Part shown: in pieces, positions 20,118-30,486 of the stretch
Numbering within the stretch: position 1 is the first letter of the stretch
How the letters are laid out: every line of letters begins with the position of its first letter
DNA from: Argyresthia goedartella
Lineage: Eukaryota; Arthropoda; Insecta; Lepidoptera; Argyresthiidae
Assembly (NCBI GenBank): GCA_949825045.1
Contig: OX463829.1
Coordinates: 27,430,715 to 27,494,714, forward strand
DNA: 64,000 bases
Direction of reading: 5' to 3'
Notes under the pieces: generated by a model
What the model saw: the letters and a program-made list of their open reading frames with translations, nothing else
What the model was told of the DNA's origin: nothing
The model's database searches: none
Program-made: the position numbers and the translations under genes

Positions 20118-23000
20118 TCATGCAATCTTCTCACAGAACCTTCCACATTCTCGCACAATATCCCTCCATGCATCACCAAACAGATCATTCAATGGTGCTG
20201 CGGCCAACAGTGCATTGAGGCTATTCCGTGCCCGGACCAGCGGAGACTGCAGGCGCGCCACCGTGCGGTGCGAGCCGCCCGCTAGCAGCTGGTGCCTTCG
20301 AGCGCGTAGGTAGTTGTCAGGCACGTAAAGCGCGCATACGGCACTGACAAGCGCTGCGCAGTCACTGTCGCCTCGCAATAATCGACACACAGTCAGAAGC
20401 TGTTCGGTGTTACGTCTCACCTCTAGTGAGTTAAATCCAAGCATACCTAAAATAAAATCGGATGGATAAAGGTAAGGGTAGTATCCAAATTTCCTCTTAT
20501 ATAGGTATCTAAGAAAAGCTTTGTGTACCTTCTCGAGCATAAGGACGTATGAGCTTTCGTGCGGATTCCAAACAACCGAGCTAGATTCAAGTTTGGTTCT
20601 CACTAGGGCCGTGTATAGAAGCTGGACCACACCCAAGTTATGGAATCCCTTACTATTCCGTATCACAAACCCTAATCTTCTGAAGCATTCCTTGGCTAAA
20701 GTGCTCACATGCTCATGGAATGTAAGTTTAGGGTCGAACGTAACACCGAGGTCCTTCATCGAATACACTCGAGTCAGAGACTCAGTGCCGAGTGTATACG
20801 TCGCGCTAATAGGCCGTGGAGAGCGCGTGAAGGACATTATACAGCACTTTTGAGTATTGAATAGAAGCTTGTTGTTCACACTCCAACTATGAACCGCGTC
20901 TAAATCTTCCTGTAGTAGCCTACAATCATTCACTGACTTCACGGGAAGTACCAGTTTCAGATCGTCCGCGTACAAAAGGCAATTGGCGTGTTTCAGTTCA
21001 GATTCCAGGTCATTTATCATGATGATAAATAACAACAGACCAAGGATCGAGCCTTGGCTAACACCTGACCGTGTGTGGTACGGCTGGGACTCATAACAGC
21101 CATGTCGCACGTATTGTTGGCGGTTCTTCAGGTAGTCAGCGAAGAGAACCAACAGCCGTGGGGCAAATCCAATGGCACACAATTTCTTCATTAGGACGTC
21201 GTTATCGACTCTATCGAACGCCTTGCGGAAGTCCAGATAGGCGACGTCCACCTGACATCCCCGATCCATGCTCTCTGAGACCAACTCGACTAACGTCAGT
21301 AAGTTGGTGGTTACTGAGCGACGACTCCTGAATCCGTGTTGCGAGTCACATAAAAACGGCGCAATCTGGGGCCAGATTTTACCGTATATGATTGACTCGA
21401 ACAATTTTGCCAATGAATTCAGGATCGCAATCGGTCGATATTGATTTACAGAGGCAGTGTCACTAGACTTGGGCATAGGACTGACTCGAGAGAGCTTCCA
21501 GCTGGTAGGGTACTTCCCTTACTCGAGAGCTAAGTTGAAGATGTGACCCAACGGTATAACTAGCTGATTACTGTAGGCCTTTAAAAAGTAAGGAGGGACG
21601 TTGTCCGGTCCAATTGCGCTCCTTGGCCTAAGCTGCCTCAGTCCCTGCTCTACATCCCTATGGGAAACATGTGAAATTTGGACGTAGTTAGCCGTGCGCG
21701 AGGCATCGGAACTGTTTACCAGGTCCGGTGCAAGCGCCGGAACGTCGGTGAGGAAAACGTCAGAGAAGTAGTCTGCAAAAGCGGCGGCTGCTTCCTCTCC
21801 GACACACTCTTGCCCCTGATGCGTGACCCGAGATTCAAAACCACCCTTTGATCTGAGGCCACTCACATGTTTCCAAAACGCACGCGGGTTAGATCTAATG
21901 TTACCTTCAATATTTAGCATATGGTTCGTGTATGCTGTAGCTACGCGGGACTTTATGTTGGCTCTCAGCTCACTGAATGCTGAGTAGTCAGCTGGCCTCT
22001 CCGACGATTTCCATTTACGATGGAGCTTTGCCTTAGTGGCAAGATCCCTAATAATATCACCAGTAAACCACACTGGATACCGCCTGGAAGGTTGGTTAAG
22101 CCTGTTCTTCTTGGGGATCGATTTATTCAAAACCCCGTAAATGGCATCGTAAAAGCGGCCAACTGCCGTCTCCACATCGCGAGCTACGACAACATCGTCC
22201 CACGATACGCTACACATGAGCTCATACAGGACTGTGTGGTTGCCTTTGGCAAAGTTCCAGTCATTGTGGCCGCGAATGTTGCTGGGATCCAGACGGCCGG
22301 ATCGTCCATCCGCGTCTTGCGCTTTCAACAGCGGCACAATGACGTCGAGAGGCGGGTGGTAGGCGTCAGTGCGTGGCACCATGCTGCCTGACACGGAGGT
22401 GCGCACAGTTACGCCACGGACGGTCTCCGGCAGCAGCACCACATCAAGCACGCCACCGTGAGCATTCCTCACCTCATTCGTCTCATACAGACTACAAACA
22501 CTGAGAAAAAAACAATAATAATTCGTAACAGACACTGACGCACTGTTCAGATTTAGGTCACCCAGGATGATTAAAGTTCCACTTAGTTCCGACATGTTCT
22601 CCTCGGTTTTTGTAAACCAACTAAGGTATTGGGCGTCTTTTTCGGCTTGTGTAATTTTTTTCTTATTTCTCATCATTCTGGGATCCACATAGACGACGCA
22701 GATTGTGAATTGGGCCCCATCTAGAGAGAAGGTTGCCCAAAGATCTTCTCCATTTTCTGTCTCGAGGTCACGACGTCGGCGAAGCGTGATGCCAGGGCGG
22801 GCGGCGAGCAGTACGCCTCCGCACGCGGTGGCGCGGTCCCGGCGCAGTATGCTCCAGCCCCCCGCCGTTACCTCCGCATCGCCGACGGACGTGTCTAAAA
22901 AGGTTTCAGTTGCGGCGACTAGGTCGTGCTCTAAAATAATCAAATTATTCTGCCAATACGCCAACCGACTTTTTATGCCTCTGACATTTTGATAGTGCAT
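20118..23000 (-). pseudogene. LINE ORF2 (EN-RT), single nonsense codon
   Basis: About 960 residues in one continuous frame from ATG 23000 to the stop at 20118, broken only by a TAA at 21519-21521 after FNLALE. It probably derives from a Gln codon by one C-to-T change. Endonuclease: MHYQNVRGIKSRL, AATETFL, ILGDLNLNS, DAYHPPL. RT: QYRPIAILNSLAKLFE, VAYLDFRKAFDRVD, SGVSQGSILGLLLF, LLYADDLKLV with catalytic YADD. The C-terminal region has SSVVWNPHESSYVLMLEKVHK-like CR1/Jockey features. No RNase H. ORF1 ends 10 bases upstream of this start, a tight arrangement usual for two-ORF LINEs. Confidence 0.9.
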
Positions 23001-23010
23001 AGAGAGTGTC

Positions 23011-24293
23011 TTAGTCGTGCTTGACTGTGGCTGCGACTTTCGGAGAGCGGTAGTAGGCCTCGAGGTATTCCCGAAAGGGCATCCATTCTCTCACCCTTGC
23101 ATTATCAGGCCAGATATCTATGCTGAAACAAGTGTCGAAACAGCTCATGGGGACTCCTATTTTGTAGGACTTATAGTCCCCTCTGGATGAGAGCTGCTCG
23201 ACACTGACCGCTTCAGGCGCACACAGTTGCTCTACATACTTTTTTACATCCTCAGGACCCGACATCATGTTCCAAAGGTGTAAATATTTGCGACGCTCTA
23301 CAGCTTTCAAGGTCGTGACGCTGGGCCCCGCCGTACAGCAGAGAGATTGCGGTCGTCGGTGTGACTTCTTTTTAACTTCCGTCCAGCCCTCTTCAGCTTC
23401 GACAACGGGAGCATTATCTCGTGGGCGGTCGGTGGATAGGGTTAGTTCGGGGACCGGTCCGATCGTAATGTTCATCAGACTTGGGAGGCTTGGCGCATCC
23501 TCGCTGTCACTGCGACGGCTCACTTTTGGGACACCCTGTATATCTCTTTGTATTTTCTCCCGATACATGACGTCATTATCCCGCACAGCAGATACTTTTT
23601 CGTGTTCAGTCTTCTTCTTTCTTGCAGGTGCAGCTTTAGTAGACTGGGAGACACTGCGGATTGGCACTTTTTGCAGAGACGACGAGTGCTTGATCTCTAG
23701 GGTGGTCAACTTGGACTCTACTTTTTCAGTCTGAGTTACTATGCATCCATTTTAGCTGAAAGCCCTGTCGTAGACGAAATAACGCTTTTTAGCATTTCTG
23801 CTATTGCGGCTACATCCTGCTGCACTTTGCGGATTTCCTCTCTGATCTCCATATACTCAGTCGTACGGAAATCAATGTCGGGGGTTACCAGATGCTGGGT
23901 CTTGCTCCTTATAGTAACGGACGACGACGGGCGTATTTTCGGGGTACCAACGGGTGTCAGCGTGTTGTCGCCTCCCTTTTTCATCGAAATCCTACACTCC
24001 GGACAGACCCATGAACAAATCTCCTCTCGACTCATACGATCCTCGGTGTTAGTGGTGCATAAAAAATGGAATTTGTTACGGCAACACCCGACCGTACAAC
24101 TCAGGCGACTCTCTTCCAACTCAAAGTCGGCCCGACAAGCGTAACAATTATTTTCACTCCTATTAGCGCTCTCCTCCATATTGGTTTGATGAGGGTTGTT
24201 GTCTGGTGGTTCCGCTGATAGCGCTAGTGGTCTTATTATTGTAGTCGTCGTTAATTCGTGGTAGCAGGCCACAGAGGGCGCCACTGGGCACAC
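23011..24293 (-). pseudogene. LINE ORF1 with PHD-like zinc finger, frameshifted
   Basis: An RNA-binding or chaperone-type ORF1 in two frames. The likely start is the Met at 24179 (MEESANRSENN) rather than the earlier Met at 24293. The N-terminus has a PHD-like Cys/His cluster: CYAC, SCTVGC, KFHFLC, WVCPEC. It is followed by a region that could be coiled coil (EIREEIRKVQQDVAAIAEML) to SAKMDA. There a frameshift near 23740-23755 leads into TQTEKVESKLTTLEIKH and on to the C-terminal domain (RRKYLHLWNMMSGPEDVKKY, YKIGVPMSCFDTCFSIDIWP), ending TAA at 23011. I know this PHD plus C-terminal domain layout from lepidopteran CR1-group LINEs. Its exact function is not established. Confidence 0.8.
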
Positions 24294-24295
24294 AC

Positions 24296-24412
24296 AAATT
24301 GAAAAAGGTGAATGCGGCGGGCGAGGATCGAACCCGGGGTCAATTGAGCGCTCAGCTATTAGACCAAAACGTTAACGCAGTGCGCCATCAAGTCACTATG
24401 TACACGTACGAA
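24296..24412 (-). promoter_or_regulatory. tRNA-like pol III promoter in LINE 5' region
   Basis: The minus strand reads an A-box-like TGGCGCACTGCG (24377-24388) and a perfect B box GGTTCGATCC (24325-24334), 64 bases overall, with GACCCCGGGTTCG and CCTCGCCCGCC around it. It sits between the LINE 5' end (about 24696) and the ORF1 start (24179). It could be a SINE inserted in the 5' UTR or an acquired internal promoter. I do not claim a functional tRNA. Confidence 0.6.
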
Positions 24413-24696
24413 ATTGGGGAACTCTATGGAGTGCTTGATGCGTTATTATAACGTTGATGTAGGTGTTTGGAGAAATGTGCGATTTTGTGTGCACTCAGCG
24501 GAATTCGGTCACACTTTGCACTGATTTCACTGTTTCACTGATATAAAAGTTGAAGATTTTACAAAACACTTGAAGATGTATTGGTCTGCTACACTTTGTA
24601 TGAAAATTGGTACATTTGGTGCACTTTGGACTAATTTTATGAATAAAATTGTACGGAGCGATATTAAAGGCGTTTTCTTGTCGGTCTATACGAGTA
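24413..24696 (-). other. LINE 5' UTR segment
   Basis: Non-coding start of the nested LINE on the minus strand. It contains repeated short CACTTTG/CAAAGTG motifs near 24512-24633 and no reading frame of note. The outer boundary is fixed by the resumption of host LINE coding sequence at 24697. Confidence 0.65.
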
Positions 24697-25206
24697 CGTA
24701 TAATTAATAAATGTATGGAGTACGGTAAATTTCCAAGGGAATTAAAAATCGGAGTAGTAAAACCCCTGTTTAAAAAACAAGACAAACAAAATATGAATAA
24801 TTATAGACCTGTTACACTAATCCCAGTTATCGCAAAAATTTTCGAAAAGGTAATATATCGGAATATATATACTTACTTCGAAATAAATAATCTGTTTGCT
24901 CCAGAACAAAAAGGGTTTAGAAACAATAAAACAATAAACATAGCAATTTATGATTTTCTTGCAAACATATTAGCAAATGTTGATAAAAGGAATCCCGTGG
25001 TAACCATTTTTATGGACATGACTAAAGCCTTTGATTTTGTGGGCCACGACATTCTTTTGAATAAACTTCTTAAATACGGCATAAGAGGTAACGCAATAGA
25101 TCTTGTAAAATCTTACCTAGAAAAACGGCAACAAATAACACAAATAAACAAAATATGCATAAAATCTAAAACTGAACAGGATTACGTCTCAGACCCGAGA
25201 GAATTA
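24697..25206 (+). pseudogene. Host LINE RT, middle segment
   Basis: Continuation of the host LINE RT: INKCMEYGKFPRELKIGVV, NNYRPVTLIPVIAKIFEKV, IFMDMTKAFDFVGHD (first catalytic Asp) and GIRGNAIDLVKSYLEKRQQ, up to SDPREL at 25206. Open throughout. The sequence GAATTA at 25201-25206 is repeated at 26495-26500, where the host RT resumes, and so marks the target duplication of the second nested LINE. Confidence 0.88.
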
Positions 25207-26198
25207 TATTTTGATATCCTGGTTGCGATCCTCCATTCACTTAATGTCTCCTCTCATGCCGCCCGCTGGTTTGACTCCTATCTCAGAGATCGACAACAAC
25301 GCATCAATTCTGAGGAAACATCCACCGATTGGTGCGATCTATTCACTGGGGTTCCTCAGGGTGGCATCCTTTCACCCCTTCTGTTCTCGGTTTTTATCAA
25401 CTCAATCTCTGATGTACTTACTTCTTCATCTCATCTTTATGCAGATGACCTCCAAATATACCGGCATTTCTCTCCGCGTGATGTTGATCCTTAATCTTGG
25501 GAACCCGATACTCTCTTAACCTGTTACAACTTCCAATCGCTCCTCTAATATTTGATGGAACCGTAATCAAATACAGCGATAAAGCTAAAAATCTCGGAAT
25601 TGTATTCGATAACATGCTGTCTTGGTCGCCCCATGTCTCCGAGGTCAGCAGACGAGTCTTTGCATCGTTTCACTCTCTTCGGAAATTACAATACTTCCTT
25701 CCACGGCATACTAAAGTCACTCTAGCCCAGTCCCTTCTACTTCCTTTAATTGATTATGCCGATGCTTGCTGGGTGAGTGCGAACGAAGAACAACTGAATG
25801 AACTCGAACGACTTCAGAACCTCGGGATTCGGTTCATCTTCGGGCTGCGCAAGTATGACCACGTCTCGCAGTATCGCAAGGAACTGGGTTGGCTCCCGAT
25901 TCGTCTTCGCCGTGATTTCCACATATTGACTTTACTTTTTAACATCTTGAGAAACCCCAGATATCCTTCCTACCTTCGTGAACGTTTTGAGTTCCTTTTC
26001 TCCAGAGGCAAGGAGCGGAGATCTCACACGGTGTCTCTTCTATGTATTCCGCAGCATAACACCGTCGCCTACGAGCACTCGTTCAGGCTGTGGGCCATTC
26101 GGCTGTGGAACGCACTTCCCTGCACTATAAGGGACAGTCCCACTCTTTTCTCCTTTAAGAATCGCTTGAAAGAGCACTTACTTTCTCTTTCATCATAG
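25207..26198 (+). pseudogene. Nested LINE RT with internal deletion
   Basis: RT palm from about 25207: FDILVAILHSLNVSSHAARW, GVPQGGILSPLLF, HLYADDLQIY (catalytic YADD), then a break at 25494-25510 where the usual stretch between the YADD block and the FDGTVI region is shortened. The frame resumes in another phase: APLIFDGTVIKYSDKAKNLG, LLLPLIDYADACWV, LERLQNLGIRFIFGL, SFRLWAIRLWNALP, to the stop at 26196-26198. It is Jockey/CR1-group by motif. The internal deletion is my inference from family layout and needs a consensus to size it. Confidence 0.85.
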
Positions 26199-26494
26199 GT
26201 ATTGTATATATAAGTATGTAATTGTATTTATCTATTTATTATTATTATTTGTTTATTCTTATTTTATCTACTATTTCTTTGACTATATGTATTTTTATAG
26301 TAAGTATCATATTTTATTGGTATTTGGTAAGTATTTAATTGCACTAGACTACCCTTTTCATTTTATATGTATCCTATCCAGATAGGTTTGCTGGAAGAAA
26401 TCTCTGTTGAGAGATAAGCTCGCCTTTGCCTTTTAATTTCGTGTATAATTGTATTGTTGTAATGTTCTGTGCAATAAAGAATTGTGTGAATTGT
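25207..26494 (+). mobile_element. Truncated LINE nested in host LINE
   Basis: 5'-truncated LINE inserted in the same orientation, flanked by GAATTA (25201-25206, 26495-26500). The 3' UTR has GTTTGCTGGAAGAAATCTCT and GAGATAAGCTCGCCTTTGCC, ending GCAATAAAGAATTGTG. The same 3' end occurs at 52095-52240. Confidence 0.88.
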
Positions 26495-26500
26495 GAATTA

Positions 26501-27410
26501 AAGCGCGGTGTACCTCAAGGTAGTGTCATGGGGCCGTTACTATTTTTAGCATACATAAATGACTTACCGAAAGTTGTTCATCATCCAATGGTGCTATTTG
26601 CGGATGATAGTACGGTAATTATTTCTTGCGAGGACCCATGACTTTGAAAATGAAATCAATACTACTCTTCATACAATTATTCAATGGCTTGACAGTAATA
26701 ATCTAGTTTTAAATATTGACAAAACTAAAATAATGAACTTTCAAAATAATCAAAATACTACTAATAATATGGACATTAACCACGATGGCAAAAAAGTTGA
26801 ACAAACAGAGGTCACAAAATTTTTAGGAATAGACATTGATAGCAATCTTCAATGGAAAACACAAATTGAAACCACATGTAAAAAGCTACATAAATTTTCA
26901 TATGCTTTGTACAAACTTTCGAAAACGGTCGCTAAGGATGCAGTATTATTAGCTTACAATGGATACGTAGACTCCATTCTGCGATTTGGAATAATGTTCT
27001 GGGGTAACGGGGTAGGAAAAGAAAAAGTACTCGTAGCTCAAAAAAGGTGTGTAAGGTCTATATGTGGCTTACGTCGCAGAGATAGTTGTAAGCCTCATTT
27101 TAAGAGGCTAAATATTTTGACGTTTCCATCATTATATATTTACGAGGTAGCTAGTTTTGTCAAAAAAAATTCTAATCTATTTGATAATTATTTAAGTAAA
27201 CGTCATAAATCTAAAATTCATATGCCACAACATAATAATGCTTTATTTAAAAATAATATCTATGGCATGGCACCTATTGTTTATAACAAGCTACCAGATA
27301 CTGTGCGCAATATAGAACATGTAATACTATTTAGGAAGGAATTGAGAAAATTACTTATCAATAAGACATATTATACAATAAATGAATACATAAATGATCC
27401 AACAATATAA
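26501..27410 (+). pseudogene. Host LINE RT, last segment
   Basis: Resumes at [15 protein letters not shown] and [14 protein letters not shown] (catalytic FADD). A shift near 26637-26640 breaks the frame. The C-terminus then reads IQWLDSNNLVLNIDKTK, EVTKFLGIDIDSNLQW, GIMFWGNGVGKEKVL, FPSLYIYEVASFVKKN and ends INEYINDPTI at 27410. It resembles the C-termini at 1410, 3624 and 38434, so all belong to one broad CR1-like group. Confidence 0.88.
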
Positions 27411-27654
27411 TAATGATAATAAATATACATGTAATTATAGGTAGGTACTGACTTATACTTAATTCAAAATACAGGGATGATTTGTCATAGAAAATGATTT
27501 AATGATGTTACATGCACTTTATTCTTACTATAAAATATTTGTATGCCTAACGGCGAAACATAGCGATCTTCACCGACTGTAACAACCTAAACCTATGTTT
27601 GACAAATAAAATATTTGATTTGATTTGATTTGATTTAATTTTTTGGATTATATT

Positions 27655-27715
27655 CTACATTTATTACGGAACCCTTAATGTGCGAAGTCCGACACGCACT
27701 TGGCCGGTTTTTATA
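27655..27715 (+). mobile_element. Repeat R, 3' end only
   Basis: TTACGGAACCCTTAATGTGC then CGCACTTGGCCGGTTTTTA: only the last part of repeat R remains, directly after the LINE tail. Confidence 0.75.
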
Positions 27716-28170
27716 TACAATTTTGCACCACTTTTGAAATTATGTACTTGCTACTTATTTAATCGTTTTAAAAATTAAGTTACGTTGCTCTGTTACTCCT
27801 CCTTTATACATCGACTATAAGCCTTTTTAACCATTGAATTCCTATTGCTCTAAATAGGCTGAAAGTAAAATCTTAAGAATTACAAGAGGAAAAAACTTCA
27901 GGCAGAACTCATTTCTTTGGCGAGAAGGCAATAACTTCAATATGATATTAAACAAACATAACAATATAGATTTGTTCTGTTCTAGTGTAGAAACCGTGAG
28001 GCGGCGGCTTAGCGGATATTTCTTCTCTGCGTGGAAACATTCTTAGTAGCTAGTTAATTATTTAGAATTGATATATTCATTTTACTTTTTCCCTTTCCTT
28101 ATCAATTTTTATTGCTGCCTAGTCTTTGTATCTATTGTGTTGTATCGTATCCTGTCCAGTTCAAACTCTT
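27716..28170. other. No recognised feature
   Basis: AT-rich non-coding stretch with no supportable element. Confidence 0.5.
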
Positions 28171-28174
28171 TATG

Positions 28175-28235
28175 TATCTATACTCTGTATCTATACTCTG
28201 TATCTATACTCTGTATCTATACTCTGTATCTATAC
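28175..28235. repeat. 13-bp tandem repeat
   Basis: Four perfect TATCTATACTCTG units (28175, 28188, 28201, 28214) plus a partial fifth. Confidence 0.95.
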
Positions 28236-28395
28236 GTGAAAACCTTTAATTGGCCTTCTGTGTTACATTATTGTGCCTACCTAATAATAATGTGCTGTGG
28301 GTTTTCCTTTAAATGAATAAATAAATGAAAATTAAGTTTGGTTGTCACGGGGATTCCAGCCTATATCATACTGGAGCTCCGTCAAGTCCAGAGCA

Positions 28396-28424
28396 ATGAC
28401 GACCCGAATGGCCGAGTCGGTAGT
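28396..28424 (+). mobile_element. SINE-A head fragment
   Basis: Only the first ~29 bases of SINE-A (GACGACCCGAATGGCCGAGT and the A box) remain. They are followed by a small hairpin (CGGTAGTGA, GGG, TCACTACCG) that joins them to the duplicated block. Confidence 0.7.
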
Positions 28425-28435
28425 GAGGGTCACTA

Positions 28436-29129
28436 CCGAACCACGCACTTGATCGATTTGTGTATCATAATAATTTATGACGACCCGAATGGCCGAGTCG
28501 GCAGTGTCCCTGCCTACAAAGCCAGTCGTTCGAGTCCCGATGGGGACAAATATTTGTTTGATGAGAACGGATGTTTGTACCCTAGTCATGGTTGTTTATC
28601 TATCTTAGTATAATATTTATCTACATAAGTATGTGTATCGTTGTCTAGTAACCAAGATACAGGTAATCCTAGTTTGGGGCTAGATCAATGTGTGTAAATA
28701 GTGTCCAAGGTATTATTATTATTATTATTATTTATCAGTATGTCCGTTTTCTGTAGTACAATAAAGACATTACGTAATTACGAAATCAAATATCAAAAAA
28801 TATGTGCCAGTCAGAGTCAGAGTGCCCTAATACGGCAAACTGACACTCGGATTAGCCACTAGCCCGACACCCTCCCAACTGAGCCAGCTTGGTGGATTAT
28901 GGCTCAACCTTACTGGTATCGGGGCAAAGGCAGTGCCCCAAGTGGGGACATAAAAGGGCTACATATTTTATTAAATAACAAATCGAACCGAAATACTGAC
29001 CGAGCGACAGTTTTACTAACTGAGCATCGGGCTTAATAGATTGGAATCGAACAAGATGTTCTGGTTCAGTCAGTATTACAGTCGCCCGATAAGTGTCATA
29101 ATTAATTACTCATTACCATTACATCACTG
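28436..29129 (+). repeat. Duplicated block, copy 2, with SINE inserted
   Basis: Second copy of 14283-14728, split by a SINE at 28479-28729. ATTTAT stands at 28473-28478 and again at 28730-28735; copy 1 has it once. Otherwise colinear, down to the SINE-A at the right end. A 6-base insertion (repeated CAGAGT) is seen near 28813. Confidence 0.88.
28479..28729 (+). mobile_element. SINE-A copy 5, nested, with TSD
   Basis: Starts GACGACCCGAATGGCCGAGT, with A box TGGCCGAGTCGG. The B box GTTCGAGTCCCGA sits in a shortened context, and the tail is (ATT)n at 28712-28729. Flanked by ATTTAT on both sides. Copy 1 of the surrounding block shows the empty site. Confidence 0.92.
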
Positions 29130-29355
29130 ACACACGAATGGCCTAGTCGGCAGTGACCCTGCCTACGAAGCCAAGGGCCCCGGGTGCGAGTCCCGGTGGC
29201 GGCAAATATTTGTTTGATGAGAACGGATGTTTGTACCCTAGTCATGGTTGTTTATCTGAGTAAGTGTATCGTTGTCTAGTACCCATGATACAGGGACTCC
29301 TAGTTTGGGGTTAGATCAATGTGTGTCAATAGTGTCCAAGGTATTATTATTATAA
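29130..29355 (+). mobile_element. SINE-A copy 6
   Basis: Closes the duplicated block. A box TGGCCTAGTCGG shared with copy 4, degenerate B box GGTGCGAGTCCCGG, and a deletion in the TATCTATCTAAG region near 29253. Tail (ATT)n near 29341-29353. Confidence 0.88.
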
Positions 29356-29829
29356 TGGAAGATGTCAGTGTCAGAGCAATGTTGTTATTATTGCTGTTCT
29401 TGTTTTCGCAGCACCCCAGGCACATTCCGCCTCTCTTCATCTTCAAAAATCCTTTAAATGCGTTCTATCTTTCTCTTTTCTTTCATAGATTCAAGGCTTT
29501 TATTTAATTAAATTAAAGTTATTTTATCTATTTCTGGCTTATTAATTAACCCAGATGCATCAAGTGCAATAATCAAATAATATTAAGAATTATGATAAAA
29601 TAACTAATAAAATACACACACAAATATTAATACAAGAAAAAATACAAGAAGAGATAGACTTCCCACCACCGGAACCCTTAGCTAACTACTTACATGTAAA
29701 CTTAATACAAAATACAAAATATAAAAAGCTTTATTCACCAACAAACTTAATTTTAGATTACAAGTTGATTAGGGCTTCCTTTTAAGTAAGCCTCCCAATT
29801 AATGATATTTGTTAATGAGAACAATTTAA
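29356..29829. other. No recognised feature
   Basis: Non-coding, AT-rich. A short forward frame (29319-29507) overlaps the SINE tail and is not supported. Confidence 0.5.
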
Positions 29830-30150
29830 ATGACCACCAAAATATTTTTTCCTACCCAAAATGAGTAAATGATCACCAAAAGTTGCAGAAAATATCAAGG
29901 CCAAATACTGCGGTATCTTAGGTGAGAGTAAAGGGGGTTAGCAAAGCGAAGCCCCCGTTATCCTTCGTGTTAGGTTGAACATGTAAGAACAATAAAAAAT
30001 ACTTAAAACATAAACTTAAGTACATAAAACATAAAATGAAGTTTGGTGATCATTTATCCACACACAATTTGGTGATCGTTTACTAATTCTGGCGGTCGTT
30101 TCGAATTTATTGGTAGTGAAATAGGTGCGTTTTTGGTAATCGTTTAAACA
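29830..30150. mobile_element. MITE-like element with inverted GATCACC motifs
   Basis: GATCACCAAAA-type motifs (29834, 29873) on the left face TTTGGTGATC motifs (30041, 30066, a variant at 30131) on the right, around a GC-richer core near 29925-29965 with a GGGGGTTAGC / GAAGCCCCC partial inverted repeat. This looks like subterminal inverted repeats of a non-autonomous DNA transposon. Ends not fixed. Confidence 0.5.
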
Positions 30151-30224
30151 CAAGCCTTTATTAATTATAACTAGCTGACCCCGCGAACTTTATATCGCCT
30201 TAAAGTCAATGATGAGATGTGTAG

Positions 30225-30486
30225 CTGTAATGTTAACCTAAGAAATAATCACAGACTGTGTTTAGACTCGCGAAGGTTAGCAATTCTTTCAAGGGCCAGT
30301 GCATTCTCTACTATAATAAGATACCTCTGGAGATTTTGAAATTGCCATTTGAGCAATTTAAAAAGCATGTTAAAGCGACTTTGTCGAAAAAGCGATATTA
30401 CAATGTTCAAGATTACTTAAATGACAGGACTGTATGGGGTTAATCTGGCTCAGCACAGACCTTGCTGTTAATAATTTTGTAATTAT
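30225..30486 (+). pseudogene. LINE RT C-terminal scrap
   Basis: The last 60 or so codons of the TTTGAC-tail LINE RT (RLAKVSNSFKGQCILYYNKI to VQDYLNDRTVWG) plus about 45 bases of 3' UTR. Very close to 3580-3840 on the other strand. Truncated at both ends. Confidence 0.85.

Larger units (their letters stand above)
19877..24696 (-). mobile_element. Nearly complete LINE, minus strand, nested
   Basis: About 4.8 kb inserted in reverse orientation into the RT of the host LINE. It has a (TTTA)n-like 3' tail at 19877-19918 (plus-strand view), a 3' UTR to 20117, ORF2, ORF1, and a 5' region of about 515 bases with a tRNA-like segment. Only three letters (TAT) at the two junctions look like a target duplication. 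One nonsense codon in ORF2 and one frameshift in ORF1 are the only disabling lesions I find, so it is fairly young. Confidence 0.9.
17945..27650 (+). mobile_element. Decayed host LINE split by two LINEs
   Basis: One LINE can be followed in three colinear pieces: 17945-19876, 24697-25206 and 26501-27650. The breakpoints fall inside codons that rejoin sensibly: PILCHI to INKCMEYGKFP at the first, and SDPREL to KRGVPQG at the second. The end is AATAAAATA plus (TTTGA)n at 27605-27640. It encoded an ORF1 with an esterase-like segment and an EN-RT ORF2, both now full of stops and shifts. The extreme 5' end was not located. Confidence 0.88.

Noticed and set aside
22020..22391. 123-codon plus-strand ORF, and similar frames at 20521, 22705 and 23267
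   Set aside because: Antisense shadows of the minus-strand LINE ORF1/ORF2.
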